Translations under genes and position numbers: made by a program
Notes under the pieces: generated by a model
The model's input: only the letters and a program-made list of their open reading frames with translations
Database searches by the model: none
Told to the model about the DNA's origin: nothing
NCBI GenBank assembly: GCA_002386525.1
Contig: DGIS01000025.1
Location: 1 to 64,000, forward strand
DNA: 64,000 nt
Direction: 5' to 3'
Source: Sphingobacterium sp. UBA4616
GTDB taxonomy: Bacteria; Bacteroidota; Bacteroidia; Sphingobacteriales; Sphingobacteriaceae
Part shown: in pieces, positions 27,372 through 35,980 of the stretch
Position numbering within the stretch: the stretch's first letter is position 1
Layout: each line of letters begins with the position of its first letter

Positions 27372-27840
27372 TTTTGGTTTTTTAAGTGAAGTCCTGGCTT
27401 ACGATATTCTTGTATCTTTGACAAGGCGCTACACGTAGGGAGGTTTATAAATATACGAAAATTAATTGAAAGAAGTTCTAATTAAGACAGTAAACAAGAA
27501 TCGTTACAGTAAATGGATTATCATTTCTTAAAAATGATATTAGGTCAATGCTTTTTACATACGCTATACATAACAATACTTAATGAGTATTATTAAATAT
27601 TTATAAATGCCCTTTTTAGATCATGTATTACAAACTCCTACTTACGAATGGAGAAACAGCGACTGAACCCTCGTAAAACCTTATAAGAAAAACAGATTCT
27701 TAATGCATTCTTCAAATGCATCAATGTCTTTAAAGACAGGCGAAACTTGCTAACATTTTTTAGTTGGTTAATAGAATGTTGGAAATAAAAATAGTACAAT
27801 AGTATGATTTTGATATCAGTCTAATTGCCCACCCCCACCG
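27372..27840. other. Non-coding gap inside the glycan gene group
   Basis: It contains a short hairpin (TATCATTT / AAATGATA, 27519-27539) and a perfect 12-bp palindrome GTCTTTAAAGAC at 27726-27737. The promoter of the fused glycosyltransferase must be here, but no standard -33/-7 pair is evident. Confidence 0.4.
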
Positions 27841-28953
27841 CTAAAGAAATGGTACGGTCCGGGTCTGAACGCATTTTGCGGCATATAAATAGAGTGCCGC
27901 GCTCCAAGTTTGCCAGTCCTGCCCATAAGGTATTCCGTCCTGACTTTTAAGCCATTCATTGAAACCATATTCTAATTGACGATCTACCGCCGCCGTGACA
28001 AGTGTGGTGAGGGTCAAAAGCTTTGCCTCAGCGAGATCGAACCGTTGTGCTTTCACTAGGCCTGCAATGTAAAACCCACATATAAAAGGCCATATCCCAC
28101 CGTTATGATAATCGCCAGGCTCATTAAATTCCCTGTAGCGGTTGTGCCATTCACTATCTTTTGGATAAATAAATGGGAAAAAATTGGGAGGAAGGTCCAC
28201 CGCTAAAAGTCCTTCTTTCCTCATGAGTTCACAGGAGGATTCGACCCAGTCTATGATCGTATCTGCTTCTTTCACAGATGCTATTCCACCAATTATCGCA
28301 AGGCTGTTACCCAAGAGATCAAATCTGTCGCTATGGTATAATTTAAATGTCCAAAGGGGATAATAAGGATTCCGTCCTGCAAACAGAATATTCAATCCTC
28401 TGGCGAGCTTATCCGCCCGCTTCTGATAGCCTAATACCTGCAGCGCATTGTGGTATAATGCGTTAACATAGAGTCCATATCCCAGTACCCACTGCTCATC
28501 ACGCCAATCACTAGTAGGCTGCTGGGCGACCACTCCATTATCTGCCGGGCTCTGATACTGCATCCAACGTAGCGATTTATGAACAGCCTTTTCAAGAAAA
28601 CTAGTATTTCCGGTCATTTTACGATATATACCCACCGCCATAAGAAACAACGGTGTTGTATCGCTCGCGCCCAAATTATTAGGATCATACACGATGGATG
28701 GGATATGTCCATGAACGGTCTGAGTCAATGCTAGTACTTCCAGCACGCTCTTGATGCTATCATAAAGCTGGGTGTTGTGAGTACTGGCAATACCAAGTAT
28801 AGAGAATAAAAGATCGCGGCTGTAAGGTTCGGGGTAGCCCCAGCCGGCAGTACGCGGGAGATGATAAAATGGTCCGTTGCTATTATTTAACAGCACGCTT
28901 TCTGCAGCTATCTTTGCGGCATCTATCGCCTGACATTGGTTTTCTGTAAGCAT
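27841..28953 (-). CDS. GH100/amylo-glucosidase-like (alpha/alpha)6 protein
   Basis: 370 residues, all helical. Segments WGYPEPYSRDLLFSILGIAS, TSDWRDEQWVLGYGLYVNAL, FNEPGDYHNGGIWPFICGFY and GQDWQTWSAALYLYA match the neutral/alkaline invertase (GH100) and glycogen-debranching superfamily, including candidate acid residues Asp in SDWRDE and Glu in FNEPGDYHNGG. There is no signal peptide, so it acts inside the cell. It lies 12 bp after the GT4 gene. A role in making or recycling a glucoside or sucrose-like solute fits, but is inference. Confidence 0.75.
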   Translation of the reverse strand: MLTENQCQAIDAAKIAAESVLLNNSNGPFYHLPRTAGWGYPEPYSRDLLFSILGIASTHNTQLYDSIKSVLEVLALTQTVHGHIPSIVYDPNNLGASDTTPLFLMAVGIYRKMTGNTSFLEKAVHKSLRWMQYQSPADNGVVAQQPTSDWRDEQWVLGYGLYVNALYHNALQVLGYQKRADKLARGLNILFAGRNPYYPLWTFKLYHSDRFDLLGNSLAIIGGIASVKEADTIIDWVESSCELMRKEGLLAVDLPPNFFPFIYPKDSEWHNRYREFNEPGDYHNGGIWPFICGFYIAGLVKAQRFDLAEAKLLTLTTLVTAAVDRQLEYGFNEWLKSQDGIPYGQDWQTWSAALYLYAAKCVQTRTVPFL

Positions 28954-28965
28954 CCCTTCTTCAAA

Positions 28966-30108
28966 TTAGTTGAACCTAAAATATTTTTCCATTATTCCGA
29001 CAAAGCGACGCGCTACCTCTCTGTAGTCAAATCGTTCTTCGACCCTTTTTCGTCCTGCTTGCCCCATTGCCGTACGGATCGTAGCATCCCGCATTAAGGC
29101 CAGCAAGCAATCTGCTATATCATTGACATCTGCTCTATAGTCCACCGTGCGAGGAACATCAAACTGGATCACATGATTATCTTCATAACCGGATTCAGTA
29201 CCCAAAGTGACTTTGTTGACGACAATCTCCTTGGCCACACCCGCCAATAGTGCAGTCTCACCATGCACCAGTGTATCGAGCATACCCATGGCCCGGATAC
29301 CTATAACCGGCTTTCCGCATGCGCCAGCTTCTACCTGTGGCATCCCAAAGCCTTCCAGTCTGGAAGGTGCGGCGTAGATATCGCAAGCGCCGATCAGATA
29401 AGGCATAAAATCCCTTGATATCGTATTAGTGGCATATATTACTTTTTTGCTGATGCCTAGCTTTTCGGCCAGATCGTGATCATATTGATTTTGAAAAGAA
29501 GTGCGCGGTTGAGGCCATACTTTGCATACATATTTCCAAGGGGGCACATCTTTGTCGATTAAAGCCAATGCCTGCATCACTTCATTTGATCCTTTTGAAG
29601 CCGCATCCCCACCAACGGTCAAAATCATAATTTCATCTGGAGACACTCCAAGTTGTTGCCGCACAGCAAGAATCTTGGGATCGTTACTAGCATGCGGAAC
29701 GAATGAATTTGTATGACAACCTACTGGAAGCACCTCGATCTTATCGCCAGCGATGCCATCTCTTACATACATTTGTTTTACCCAATTGGAGGTCACCAAG
29801 ATAAGTGGCAATTGGTTGAGTACATCTCTATAATTGGCGATGTATCCGTCGGCGACAAGCCAGGGTACTGCCTTCTGCCCAAAGAGCTGTGGATGTAATA
29901 CAATGGCAGGGACATGTCCCCAATATCCGATACCCACAACAACATCGGGCCTGAACCAGTCATAATACCATTCCTTCTCCTGATCCGACTGCCAGTGGAC
30001 TGCATGAACATCAACACCAATGGCAAGCAAGCCCTTATAAAGTAGATCCCCTTGCGTGGACAAGCCCCCCGGCGAGGGTGGATAATCATATAATAATAAG
30101 ACTTTCAT
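28966..30108 (-). CDS. GT4 family glycosyltransferase
   Basis: 380 residues, GT-B fold. N-terminal YDYPPSPGGLSTQGDLLYKG, the hinge TSNWVKQMY, ILTVGGDAASKGSNE at the start of the donor domain, and PSRLEGFGMPQVEAGACG, which is the E-x7-E motif for the nucleotide-sugar. Its ATG overlaps the stop of the PIG-L gene by four bases (ATGA), and the GH100-like gene follows after 12 bp, so the three are one operon. A decayed fragment of a second copy is at 44322-44533. Confidence 0.9.
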   Translation of the reverse strand: MKVLLLYDYPPSPGGLSTQGDLLYKGLLAIGVDVHAVHWQSDQEKEWYYDWFRPDVVVGIGYWGHVPAIVLHPQLFGQKAVPWLVADGYIANYRDVLNQLPLILVTSNWVKQMYVRDGIAGDKIEVLPVGCHTNSFVPHASNDPKILAVRQQLGVSPDEIMILTVGGDAASKGSNEVMQALALIDKDVPPWKYVCKVWPQPRTSFQNQYDHDLAEKLGISKKVIYATNTISRDFMPYLIGACDIYAAPSRLEGFGMPQVEAGACGKPVIGIRAMGMLDTLVHGETALLAGVAKEIVVNKVTLGTESGYEDNHVIQFDVPRTVDYRADVNDIADCLLALMRDATIRTAMGQAGRKRVEERFDYREVARRFVGIMEKYFRFN

Positions 30109-30779
30109 GCCAATACCCCTCCCCTAGAAAGCCAGGCCATGGCCTTGCCCGTATCAGTAAAGGACCAAAACGCTTCTGTACTTGGTGTAGTAATCACCTC
30201 CCAACCATCTTTTGGATAACCGTATACTCTATTCATGATTTCATACTTGATATCATAAATAGCGAGGTCCAGCTGATTTTTTATCGGGGCAGTTTTATTA
30301 GGTCGTGGATAAAATTGACGATTCCCATCATGATAGGCAAATGTCCACAATTCCTTGCTTTTTATTTTGCGCTTTTTCCAGAGTTTTATGACGGCCTCGC
30401 TGACTTCTACATGCCGTCGATGGTAAGTATATTCGCCCGAAGGGTTGTGGGTGATTACCAGATCATATACTAGAGGTGGCAACAGTGCGAGAATGGTATG
30501 TTGAATTTCGGATGCGCTCAATGGTATCTGTCGCACGCCGTCGTCCAGACAACCCATTGCCCCTTCGGCGCGAAGCACTCGAAGTGCAGCGTTGAATTTT
30601 GGGGCCCGATCAGGATCATCGCCTCGACATACGCTAATAACATACACCTGCCAATCGATGTGACCAAGAATGGTACCTCCTGCCCAGAGGGTCTCATCGT
30701 CAGGGTGCGCGACGATTACAGCAATTTTTTTCTTTGCCGAAGCTATATCGGCAATGACGGACGGGACAACATTTTTCAT
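30105..30779 (-). CDS. PIG-L family deacetylase
   Basis: 224 residues. The metal motif AHPDDE is at residues 23-28, with the third ligand His in the YHRRHVEVSEAV segment near 120-131, as in LmbE/MshB N-acetylglucosaminyl deacetylases. Next to a GT4 enzyme this suggests a sequence of sugar transfer and N-deacetylation, as in mycothiol or bacillithiol synthesis, though the neighbours needed for those thiols (MshC- or BshC-like) are not here. First well-formed gene of the operon. Confidence 0.9.
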   Translation of the reverse strand: MKNVVPSVIADIASAKKKIAVIVAHPDDETLWAGGTILGHIDWQVYVISVCRGDDPDRAPKFNAALRVLRAEGAMGCLDDGVRQIPLSASEIQHTILALLPPLVYDLVITHNPSGEYTYHRRHVEVSEAVIKLWKKRKIKSKELWTFAYHDGNRQFYPRPNKTAPIKNQLDLAIYDIKYEIMNRVYGYPKDGWEVITTPSTEAFWSFTDTGKAMAWLSRGGVLA

Positions 30780-30784
30780 ATCCT

Positions 30785-31006
30785 TTATTTTCTAATCAAC
30801 ATACTTAAAGCTGATAAGTACTTCATCTTACCTATAACCCTTTGCGAGGTATTAATGATAAATATCCAACTTCCTCCAAATCTTGCAACGCTATCAGCGA
30901 ATTTTTGACCGGCGATGATAAACGCGCGTCCATAATCCCATTTGTTGGAGAAGACTTGCCTTGTCTTCAATTGAGATTTAATTTGTTTTCTTGTTAGCTC
31001 GATCAT
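30785..31006 (-). CDS. Truncated DUF1003-like protein
   Basis: 73 residues. The middle (FADSVARFGGSWIFIIN) fits the start of DUF1003, where the family continues with two membrane helices; here it instead runs into an unrelated tail and stops, six bases before the PIG-L gene. So it is either a remnant or a shortened soluble version. Tight spacing means it may still be translated with the operon. Confidence 0.5.
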   Translation of the reverse strand: MIELTRKQIKSQLKTRQVFSNKWDYGRAFIIAGQKFADSVARFGGSWIFIINTSQRVIGKMKYLSALSMLIRK

Positions 31007-31088
31007 TTTGATAGATTGTTAACCCGCAATACATAGCTAGTACAAGACCACTGCTTGCAAACAAGCAAGCGGATTGACACAAATTATA

Positions 31089-31307
31089 TTAATCCTCAAG
31101 CATTTTCTTTGCCTCCCGATATTCGTCAATGCTGATCTGACCGGAAGCCAATCGCTTTTTTAAAAGGTCCAATGGAGAATCTTTCATTCTCCTCTCCCCT
31201 GGTATATCGTATGGGATGAAAAAGATCCAAAAGATGAAACATAACCATACTACCCACCAAATAAGGTGCATCCCAAAAAACATATAATTATCGTGTGACA
31301 TAACCAT
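31089..31307 (-). CDS. SHOCT-domain small membrane protein
   Basis: 72 residues: one membrane helix (LIWWVVWLCFIFWIFFIP) followed by a short linker and a SHOCT motif at the C-terminus (LDLLKKRLASGQISIDEYRE), the usual layout of this domain. SHOCT parts often mediate oligomer contacts in stress-related membrane proteins. It begins the minus-strand series of the stress island. Confidence 0.75.
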   Translation of the reverse strand: MVMSHDNYMFFGMHLIWWVVWLCFIFWIFFIPYDIPGERRMKDSPLDLLKKRLASGQISIDEYREAKKMLED

Positions 31308-31326
31308 ACTCTTTTAAACGTAAAAT

Positions 31327-31788
31327 TTATTTTTTCTCATCTTTAAAAAGCTGATCGACAGATTTCCCCAGTTTGTCAATATCATTTTTCACATCTTTTT
31401 TAAACTGTTCATTTTCTTGTAATGTCATATCTTTAGCATGCTGCATATCGTTGTCGAATGCAACATTCTTTTGGCGAATTTTCTCCTTCAATCTTGCGAT
31501 TTCAATTTTTAATTTGTTATAATCGTCATCGAGCTTAGCCCTATCTTTTGAATTTGCCTTGGCCAACTTAGCCTGTAGATTCAAGAGATCATTGTCCATT
31601 TTCGCAATAGCACTGTCAGATTCAAGTTTGAATCGGTGCCAGTCTGCTATTCTTTTTGTTTTAACCGTATCTGGTTCAGGCCCGATATCTTTGCTTTCTT
31701 GTTTTGCCGTATTGGCTCGCCTGTCGGCGGACTGATTGCACCCCAATAAGGTCATTATGCCAATCAGAAATAGTGTTAAAGTTTTCAT
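31327..31788 (-). CDS. Coiled-coil lipoprotein
   Basis: 153 residues from ATG 31788, whose product starts with a type II signal peptide (MKTLTLFLIGIMTLLGC); a frame extension upstream to 31953 adds 55 unlikely residues. After the Cys comes a disordered stretch and a long charged coiled coil (about 60-135: DSAIAKMDNDLLNLQAKLAK and LKIEIARLKEKIRQKN). Similar lipoproteins are placed in the envelope; no enzymatic role. Located 20 bp before the SHOCT gene, same strand, likely co-transcribed. Confidence 0.7.
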   Translation of the reverse strand: MKTLTLFLIGIMTLLGCNQSADRRANTAKQESKDIGPEPDTVKTKRIADWHRFKLESDSAIAKMDNDLLNLQAKLAKANSKDRAKLDDDYNKLKIEIARLKEKIRQKNVAFDNDMQHAKDMTLQENEQFKKDVKNDIDKLGKSVDQLFKDEKK

Positions 31789-32103
31789 TTTCTTAAATAA
31801 AATAATTATTAGAAAGGATTTAATAAAGTACACAGCTCGAATAAAAAACGACATGATACCATTAGCGTTATAGCCTTTATCGGTCATAAAAGAATATCGT
31901 AGACAAAGAAATAGGATGAGTGCCGTAATTTTAGTAAAAAAATTCAAAAACACTCATGGATACCATGAAAGATCAAATTAGCAGTTGTTGAAAATTATAC
32001 TTAAAAGCATCTCGGTTACGGAGGCTCCTAAGGATAGTTGTATGTCGTATTATTGATATATGGTAGCTCTTGTCTGTTGGATTATTTTATAAACAATCGC
32101 TTA

Positions 32104-32769
32104 TTAACTAAAGGCATATTCATAATCAATGGAAAGCTCGTTATTCACTTCCCATATACCGGGTGTGTTCCACGCAATCCGTTCTGCCTCTTCTTTTTGA
32201 TACCAGGAATTGACTTTACCTCTTAAGGTGACCGTGCTGCCTGATACCGTCACAAGGAGATTACTAGCGTCAATAGCACTTCTTTTCAATGCGTCTTCAA
32301 TATCTTTTTTCTCAATAGTATTGCTCGTATCGGCTTTAACCTTTATATTGTTCGTTACTCCTTTGATACCCATAAGATAAATTACAGCATTTCTGGCCGC
32401 TTCTCGTTGATAATTCCATTGTAGGGCACCATCCAATGTAACCCATCCATTTTCAATTTTTATTCCGATTTTGTCTTTTGGAACTAGCCAAGCAGCCCGC
32501 AAAGCTGCCAAAACCTCATTTGCGATTTCAGAATCAGTTTTTGCCCAGTTACTTGGAAATTGAACTTCAATATTTTCAATCAGTGCCCGCACGCCATGAA
32601 CTCTCTTTGCAGCATTTTCAGCCTGTAGCTTTTTTGCATAACTGTCCACATAACCAGCGAGAGAAACAACACCTTCATGAACCATAACAGTGATTTCTGC
32701 CAAATGCAACTGGGGCTCCCATTGGATTGCCCGCTCGACATCTTTTTGCAATTCTGCATCTGTTTTCAT
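32104..32769 (-). CDS. Triple BON-domain protein (copy 1)
   Basis: 221 residues without a signal peptide, made of three BON domains (about 4-70, 78-145, 150-216), each with the Gly of the V-x-L-x-G strand: GVVSLAGYV, GWVTLDGAL, STVTLRGKV. BON domains bind lipids or membranes and are found in osmotic-stress proteins such as OsmY. It is closely similar to 40474-41142 and to the broken copy at 45485-45805. All three share an identical promoter layout. The gene lies downstream of the AraC regulator at 32891 on the same strand, with that promoter in between. Confidence 0.9.
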   Translation of the reverse strand: MKTDAELQKDVERAIQWEPQLHLAEITVMVHEGVVSLAGYVDSYAKKLQAENAAKRVHGVRALIENIEVQFPSNWAKTDSEIANEVLAALRAAWLVPKDKIGIKIENGWVTLDGALQWNYQREAARNAVIYLMGIKGVTNNIKVKADTSNTIEKKDIEDALKRSAIDASNLLVTVSGSTVTLRGKVNSWYQKEEAERIAWNTPGIWEVNNELSIDYEYAFS

Positions 32770-32810
32770 CTGCTTAAATTTTAAGACGCAATTAAATTAT
32801 TACTTCCTAA

Positions 32811-32868
32811 TAAAGTTCTGATTAATAAAATAGTATAGGTTATACAATTCGAATGGATTGTTGTATAA
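32811..32868 (-). promoter_or_regulatory. Two-box promoter of BON copy 1
   Basis: Minus strand, reading toward the gene: box TTATACAA (32868-32861), 13 bp, box TTGTATAA (32847-32840), 21 bp, GAACTTTA (32818-32811), about 41 bp to the ATG. The last element resembles the -7 box TAnnTTTG, and the second box covers the -33 position, so it looks like an activator-dependent promoter. Confidence 0.65.
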
Positions 32869-32890
32869 TTGGTAGGTAGACTGAGTGACA

Positions 32891-33451
32891 TTAAAGATCT
32901 TCGAGATTTGTTCGCGTTCTTAATGGAAACTTTTTGAAAAATGTAGGTGTCAGCCCTGTGACCTGCTTAAACTGCTTGGAGAGATGGGATACACTTGAGT
33001 AATGCAGCTGATATGATATTTCCGTAAGGTTCAATTCGCCATAAAGGATCAATTCCTTAATTTTTTCTACTTTATGCAATATGATAAAATGTTCGATCGT
33101 GATCCCCTTTGTTTTGGAAAATATCTCGGCGAGATAATGATAGTTTTTTTTTAGTCTCTCACTTAATAAAGTAGAAAAATTAACTTGCGGGAATTCTTTG
33201 GAGTAATGGATCATTTCGACAATAATACTGATTATCTTTTCGATCAATTCGGCTCTCTTGTCGTACAGCAATTCCAATCCCGATTGATGCAACGCTTCCT
33301 GGAGCTTTAGTTTGATATTTTTAGAAATAGGCTGTGCTAATCTAACTTCGCCTAATTCGATTGATATATAGGCTATCCCCAATTTATCGAGTTCAGATTT
33401 TACCATCATTTTGCAACGGCGGCTCACCATATTTTGGATGATTAATTTCAT
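32891..33451 (-). CDS. AraC-type helix-turn-helix regulator without a classical sensor domain
   Basis: 186 residues. The N-terminal 85 residues (RRCKMMVKSELDKLGIAYIS, EVRLAQPIS) match the short leader domain seen in Bacteroidota AraC proteins of stress clusters; the AraC domain follows: LAEIFSKTKGITIEHFIIL and LTEISYQLHYSSVSHLSKQF with TGLTPTFFK. The two Cys-containing N-terminal segment might respond to redox or metals, but this is a guess. It is the nearest candidate to bind the two-box promoters of the BON and L,D-transpeptidase genes. Confidence 0.85.
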   Translation of the reverse strand: MKLIIQNMVSRRCKMMVKSELDKLGIAYISIELGEVRLAQPISKNIKLKLQEALHQSGLELLYDKRAELIEKIISIIVEMIHYSKEFPQVNFSTLLSERLKKNYHYLAEIFSKTKGITIEHFIILHKVEKIKELILYGELNLTEISYQLHYSSVSHLSKQFKQVTGLTPTFFKKFPLRTRTNLEDL

Positions 33452-33739
33452 GTCGGTTGGTCCAATAGCACAAATAATAAATGGGCTAAGTTATCTATCA
33501 CAAAAACAAAGTAGCTATATACTAAACATGTTTGCCTAACAATTTGTTTTTAAATAATTATCAGACAAAGATTTACTAAATTTCGGTATCCTTAACCCTT
33601 ATTTTAGGTTATTCCATAAAATCAAAAAATAGAGATCTTAAAATGAATAATATTTTTATATTTTCATTAAGTTCTCTGACCACTGCAGAGATGGCAAGCT
33701 TTGAACGATCAATAGAGAGGCATCGATGAGTTAAAGTCA

Positions 33740-34183
33740 TTATCTTGCATCATGTGATTCGAATCGCCCGGTCCCATGCTCGATGTTGATGCGAAATACA
33801 ATTAGTGAATCATGAAACTGTGGATTTATTGCATGAGCAGGATTTCGTCCAGTCTCATTTGTATTAGGCATAATGCGCAAGATCAAGCCCTGCATAACCT
33901 GTTGTCGCTCCATACCCTTCAGCTCTTCAAAATTACCCCACAAAATCACACTTTTCCACTTGAACATGCTATCAATTTCGTCAACCTGAAAACAAACTTG
34001 AGAGTTTGCGCGCAGCATTTCAATCTTTTTACCTTCGCCTGACTGAACATATATCGAATTATTCTGGTAAACATAGTTAACTGGGACAATGTAGGTTTCA
34101 CCATTGACATGGCACCCTATACGACCAATAAACTGGTTCCCTAATAAGGTGATAATTTCTCTTTTACTCAATTCTCCTAACAT
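33740..34183 (-). CDS. Pyridoxamine 5'-phosphate oxidase-like flavin/heme-binding protein
   Basis: 147 residues from ATG 34183 (the frame is open 12 codons further). Split-barrel pattern: GRIGCHVNGETYIVPVNYVY, YVQSGEGKKIEMLR, VCFQVDEID, SVILWGNFEEL. Such PPOX-family proteins bind FMN, F420 or heme and include NimA-type nitroreductases; hence it may act in redox stress or anaerobic metabolism. It occurs together with Hsp20, BON and PfkB proteins in other stress clusters. Confidence 0.85.
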   Translation of the reverse strand: MLGELSKREIITLLGNQFIGRIGCHVNGETYIVPVNYVYQNNSIYVQSGEGKKIEMLRANSQVCFQVDEIDSMFKWKSVILWGNFEELKGMERQQVMQGLILRIMPNTNETGRNPAHAINPQFHDSLIVFRINIEHGTGRFESHDAR

Positions 34184-34372
34184 GTTAGTAGTTATTAAAT
34201 TATCATAAAATACGATCACACTCTTCCAATAAGATTATCAATTTCAAACGACGAGACAGATACGCCGCTATCACAATTCCCCATGCATCATGACTACCTG
34301 TATATTTTGGACGGCAAGGGACATTGCATACAACAAAGTGAATTTTAAGTGATTATAAGCAACTCCGGCAAA

Positions 34373-35283
34373 CTATGTGAGTGCAAATTGCTCATCTTTC
34401 ACTAAAATTTTAACGGGTATTTCTAGTTCTGTTTGGATCTTTACACGCAATGCTTCCAATGCACATGGTTCGCCATGTACCAGCATGATCTGTTGAGGAG
34501 GAATTTTAGAAAGAGCATATAGATAAGTTCTTGCGCCCTGCCCACGGCAAAACTTGGAATAATAATGTTTCCGTGATTTTTAACCATAAGGTTGATCCAA
34601 TGTTGCAGACTATCATACAAATCTGTGTTGTCGTGCAATCTGTCTCCATAAGTAGACTCCATCACCAAAGAATCCGCTTCGGTAAAAAAGTCATGGATAG
34701 GCAGAATCTCACTACGGTTTCGTCTAATATCTCCTGAGAAGACAGTCGTTTTGTCAAAGCATGTAATTGCCACCGAACAGGCGCCAAGAATATGCCCGCA
34801 GGGCTTAAACTGACATTGAATGTGATCGCTTAGTTTGATATCGGTATTTTCCTTTACAATATAAAAATGCTCGAAAGCCCTTTCGGTATCATCCTGTGTA
34901 TACAGGGGCTTTGCAGGATGATGTTTGGTATAATGATGTTGATTAGCCTTTTTCGCATCCTCTTCCTGTAATTTCGCACTATCAAGCAAGATTAACTTTG
35001 TCAGTTCCGCGGTAGGCTCCGTCATATAAATCCGGCCTTTAAACCCATTTTTCAAGAGTAGAGGGAGATAACCGCAATGATCAAGATGGGCATGGGTAAG
35101 AATGACCAGATCAATTTCTGCTATCGGGATATTTAAGGATTCCCAATTCTGTTCGCGTAAGGATTTAATTCCTTGAAATAAGCCACAATCGACTAATATG
35201 GTGAGTTCGGTAGTTTTTAATAAATGCTTTGATCCGGTCACTGTTCCGGTCCCTCCGAGAGATTTTATAAAAATAGTTTCCAT
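34373..35283 (-). pseudogene. Metallo-beta-lactamase/beta-CASP exonuclease with internal deletion
   Basis: From ATG 35283 the MBL half is intact: GGTGTVTGSKHLL, LTHAHLDHCGYLPLL (HxHxDH motif), HILGACSV, FSGDIRR and MESTYGDR. In SFAVGRAQELIYML, where the beta-CASP domain should go on for about 150 residues, the sequence jumps directly to the C-terminal RMMBL part (PPQQIMLVHGEPCALEALR), which is in another frame and ends at TAG 34373-34375. Thus the middle is deleted and the frame shifted; the product would be a truncated 280-residue protein. An RNA-processing or ribonuclease function is lost or much altered. Confidence 0.8.
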
Positions 35284-35383
35284 CTTGATCTTTTTAATGA
35301 AACCCATGTGCATCCGGCAATCTATTTTTTAAAGAAAACTCTTAAATGCACACCTGCACGTTATGAATATCACCTCGTCTTAT

Positions 35384-35710
35384 TCATCGGATTTTGATGT
35401 CTTTTATCTCCTGTTCCTCCGCATTAGTTTTATTAATGGTAATGTTTAGCAATCCGTCTTTATAAGTGGCTTTTATGCGATCCAGGGTAACATTATCTGG
35501 TAAGCGGAAGCTACGGGAGAATGAATTGGCGAAGAATTCTTTCCTTACATAATTTTCGTTTTCTTCTTTCTTCTCAACATTGTGCTCCGCACTAATGATC
35601 AGTGACCGATCCTCGACTGCCACCCTAAAATCTCTTTTTTTAAATCCGGGGGCTGAAACTCTTAGTTTATAAACACCACTCTTTTCAATGATATTTATCG
35701 TTGGTTCCAT
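35384..35710 (-). CDS. Hsp20/alpha-crystallin small heat shock protein, 5' part frameshifted
   Basis: 108 residues from ATG 35710 include the whole alpha-crystallin domain: VYKLRVSAPGFKKRDFRVAV, SLIISAEH, FSRSFRLPDNVTLDRIKA, YKDGLLNITI. Upstream, DNA from 35811 to 35711 encodes in two frames an N-terminal arm that fits Hsp20 proteins (PDQPVQSSLVSQIEDFWGKN), but the ATG at 35811 is one base out of frame in an A-run right after it. So the arm seems lost by a one-base contraction, and translation may start at the internal ATG. The N-terminal arm normally drives oligomer assembly. Soluble chaperone, cytoplasmic. Confidence 0.85.
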   Translation of the reverse strand: MEPTINIIEKSGVYKLRVSAPGFKKRDFRVAVEDRSLIISAEHNVEKKEENENYVRKEFFANSFSRSFRLPDNVTLDRIKATYKDGLLNITINKTNAEEQEIKDIKIR

Positions 35711-35840
35711 TTTTTCCAGTGCATCGGTAAGTTCGTTTTTACCCCAAAAATCTTCTATCTGCGATACAAGTGAAGACTGAACTGGTTGATCGGGGTTTCT
35801 GTGGTTTTCATAATGAATTTGTTTTTATGGTTTGATACTT

Positions 35841-35904
35841 TAAAGTTAGATCTATAAAAATTTTCAGATCATGATCACTGTTATCTTTTACGATGATCAT
35901 GATC
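35841..35904 (-). promoter_or_regulatory. Hsp20 promoter with two FNR/Crp-like sites
   Basis: A -7-like TAACTTTA (35848-35841, minus strand) lies upstream of the Hsp20 start. Behind it are two palindromic sites with the same core GATCATGATC, at 35867 and 35895; the second reads TGAT-CATG-ATCA, the FNR-type core with a 4-bp spacer, the first AGAT-CATG-ATCA. Their centres are 28 bp apart. Likely oxygen- or redox-linked control by a Crp/Fnr protein. Confidence 0.45.
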
Positions 35905-35980
35905 ACTTTTGACTAAGTAGTAATCTCTTTATTTTAAACACATCCAGCATGAGCAGCAACGCCATGCTGTCCTGATTCCG

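Noticed and set aside
27519..27737. Short hairpin and GTCTTTAAAGAC palindrome
   Set aside because: Palindromes of this size are expected by chance in AT-rich DNA, and neither is placed as a terminator or at a clear promoter.
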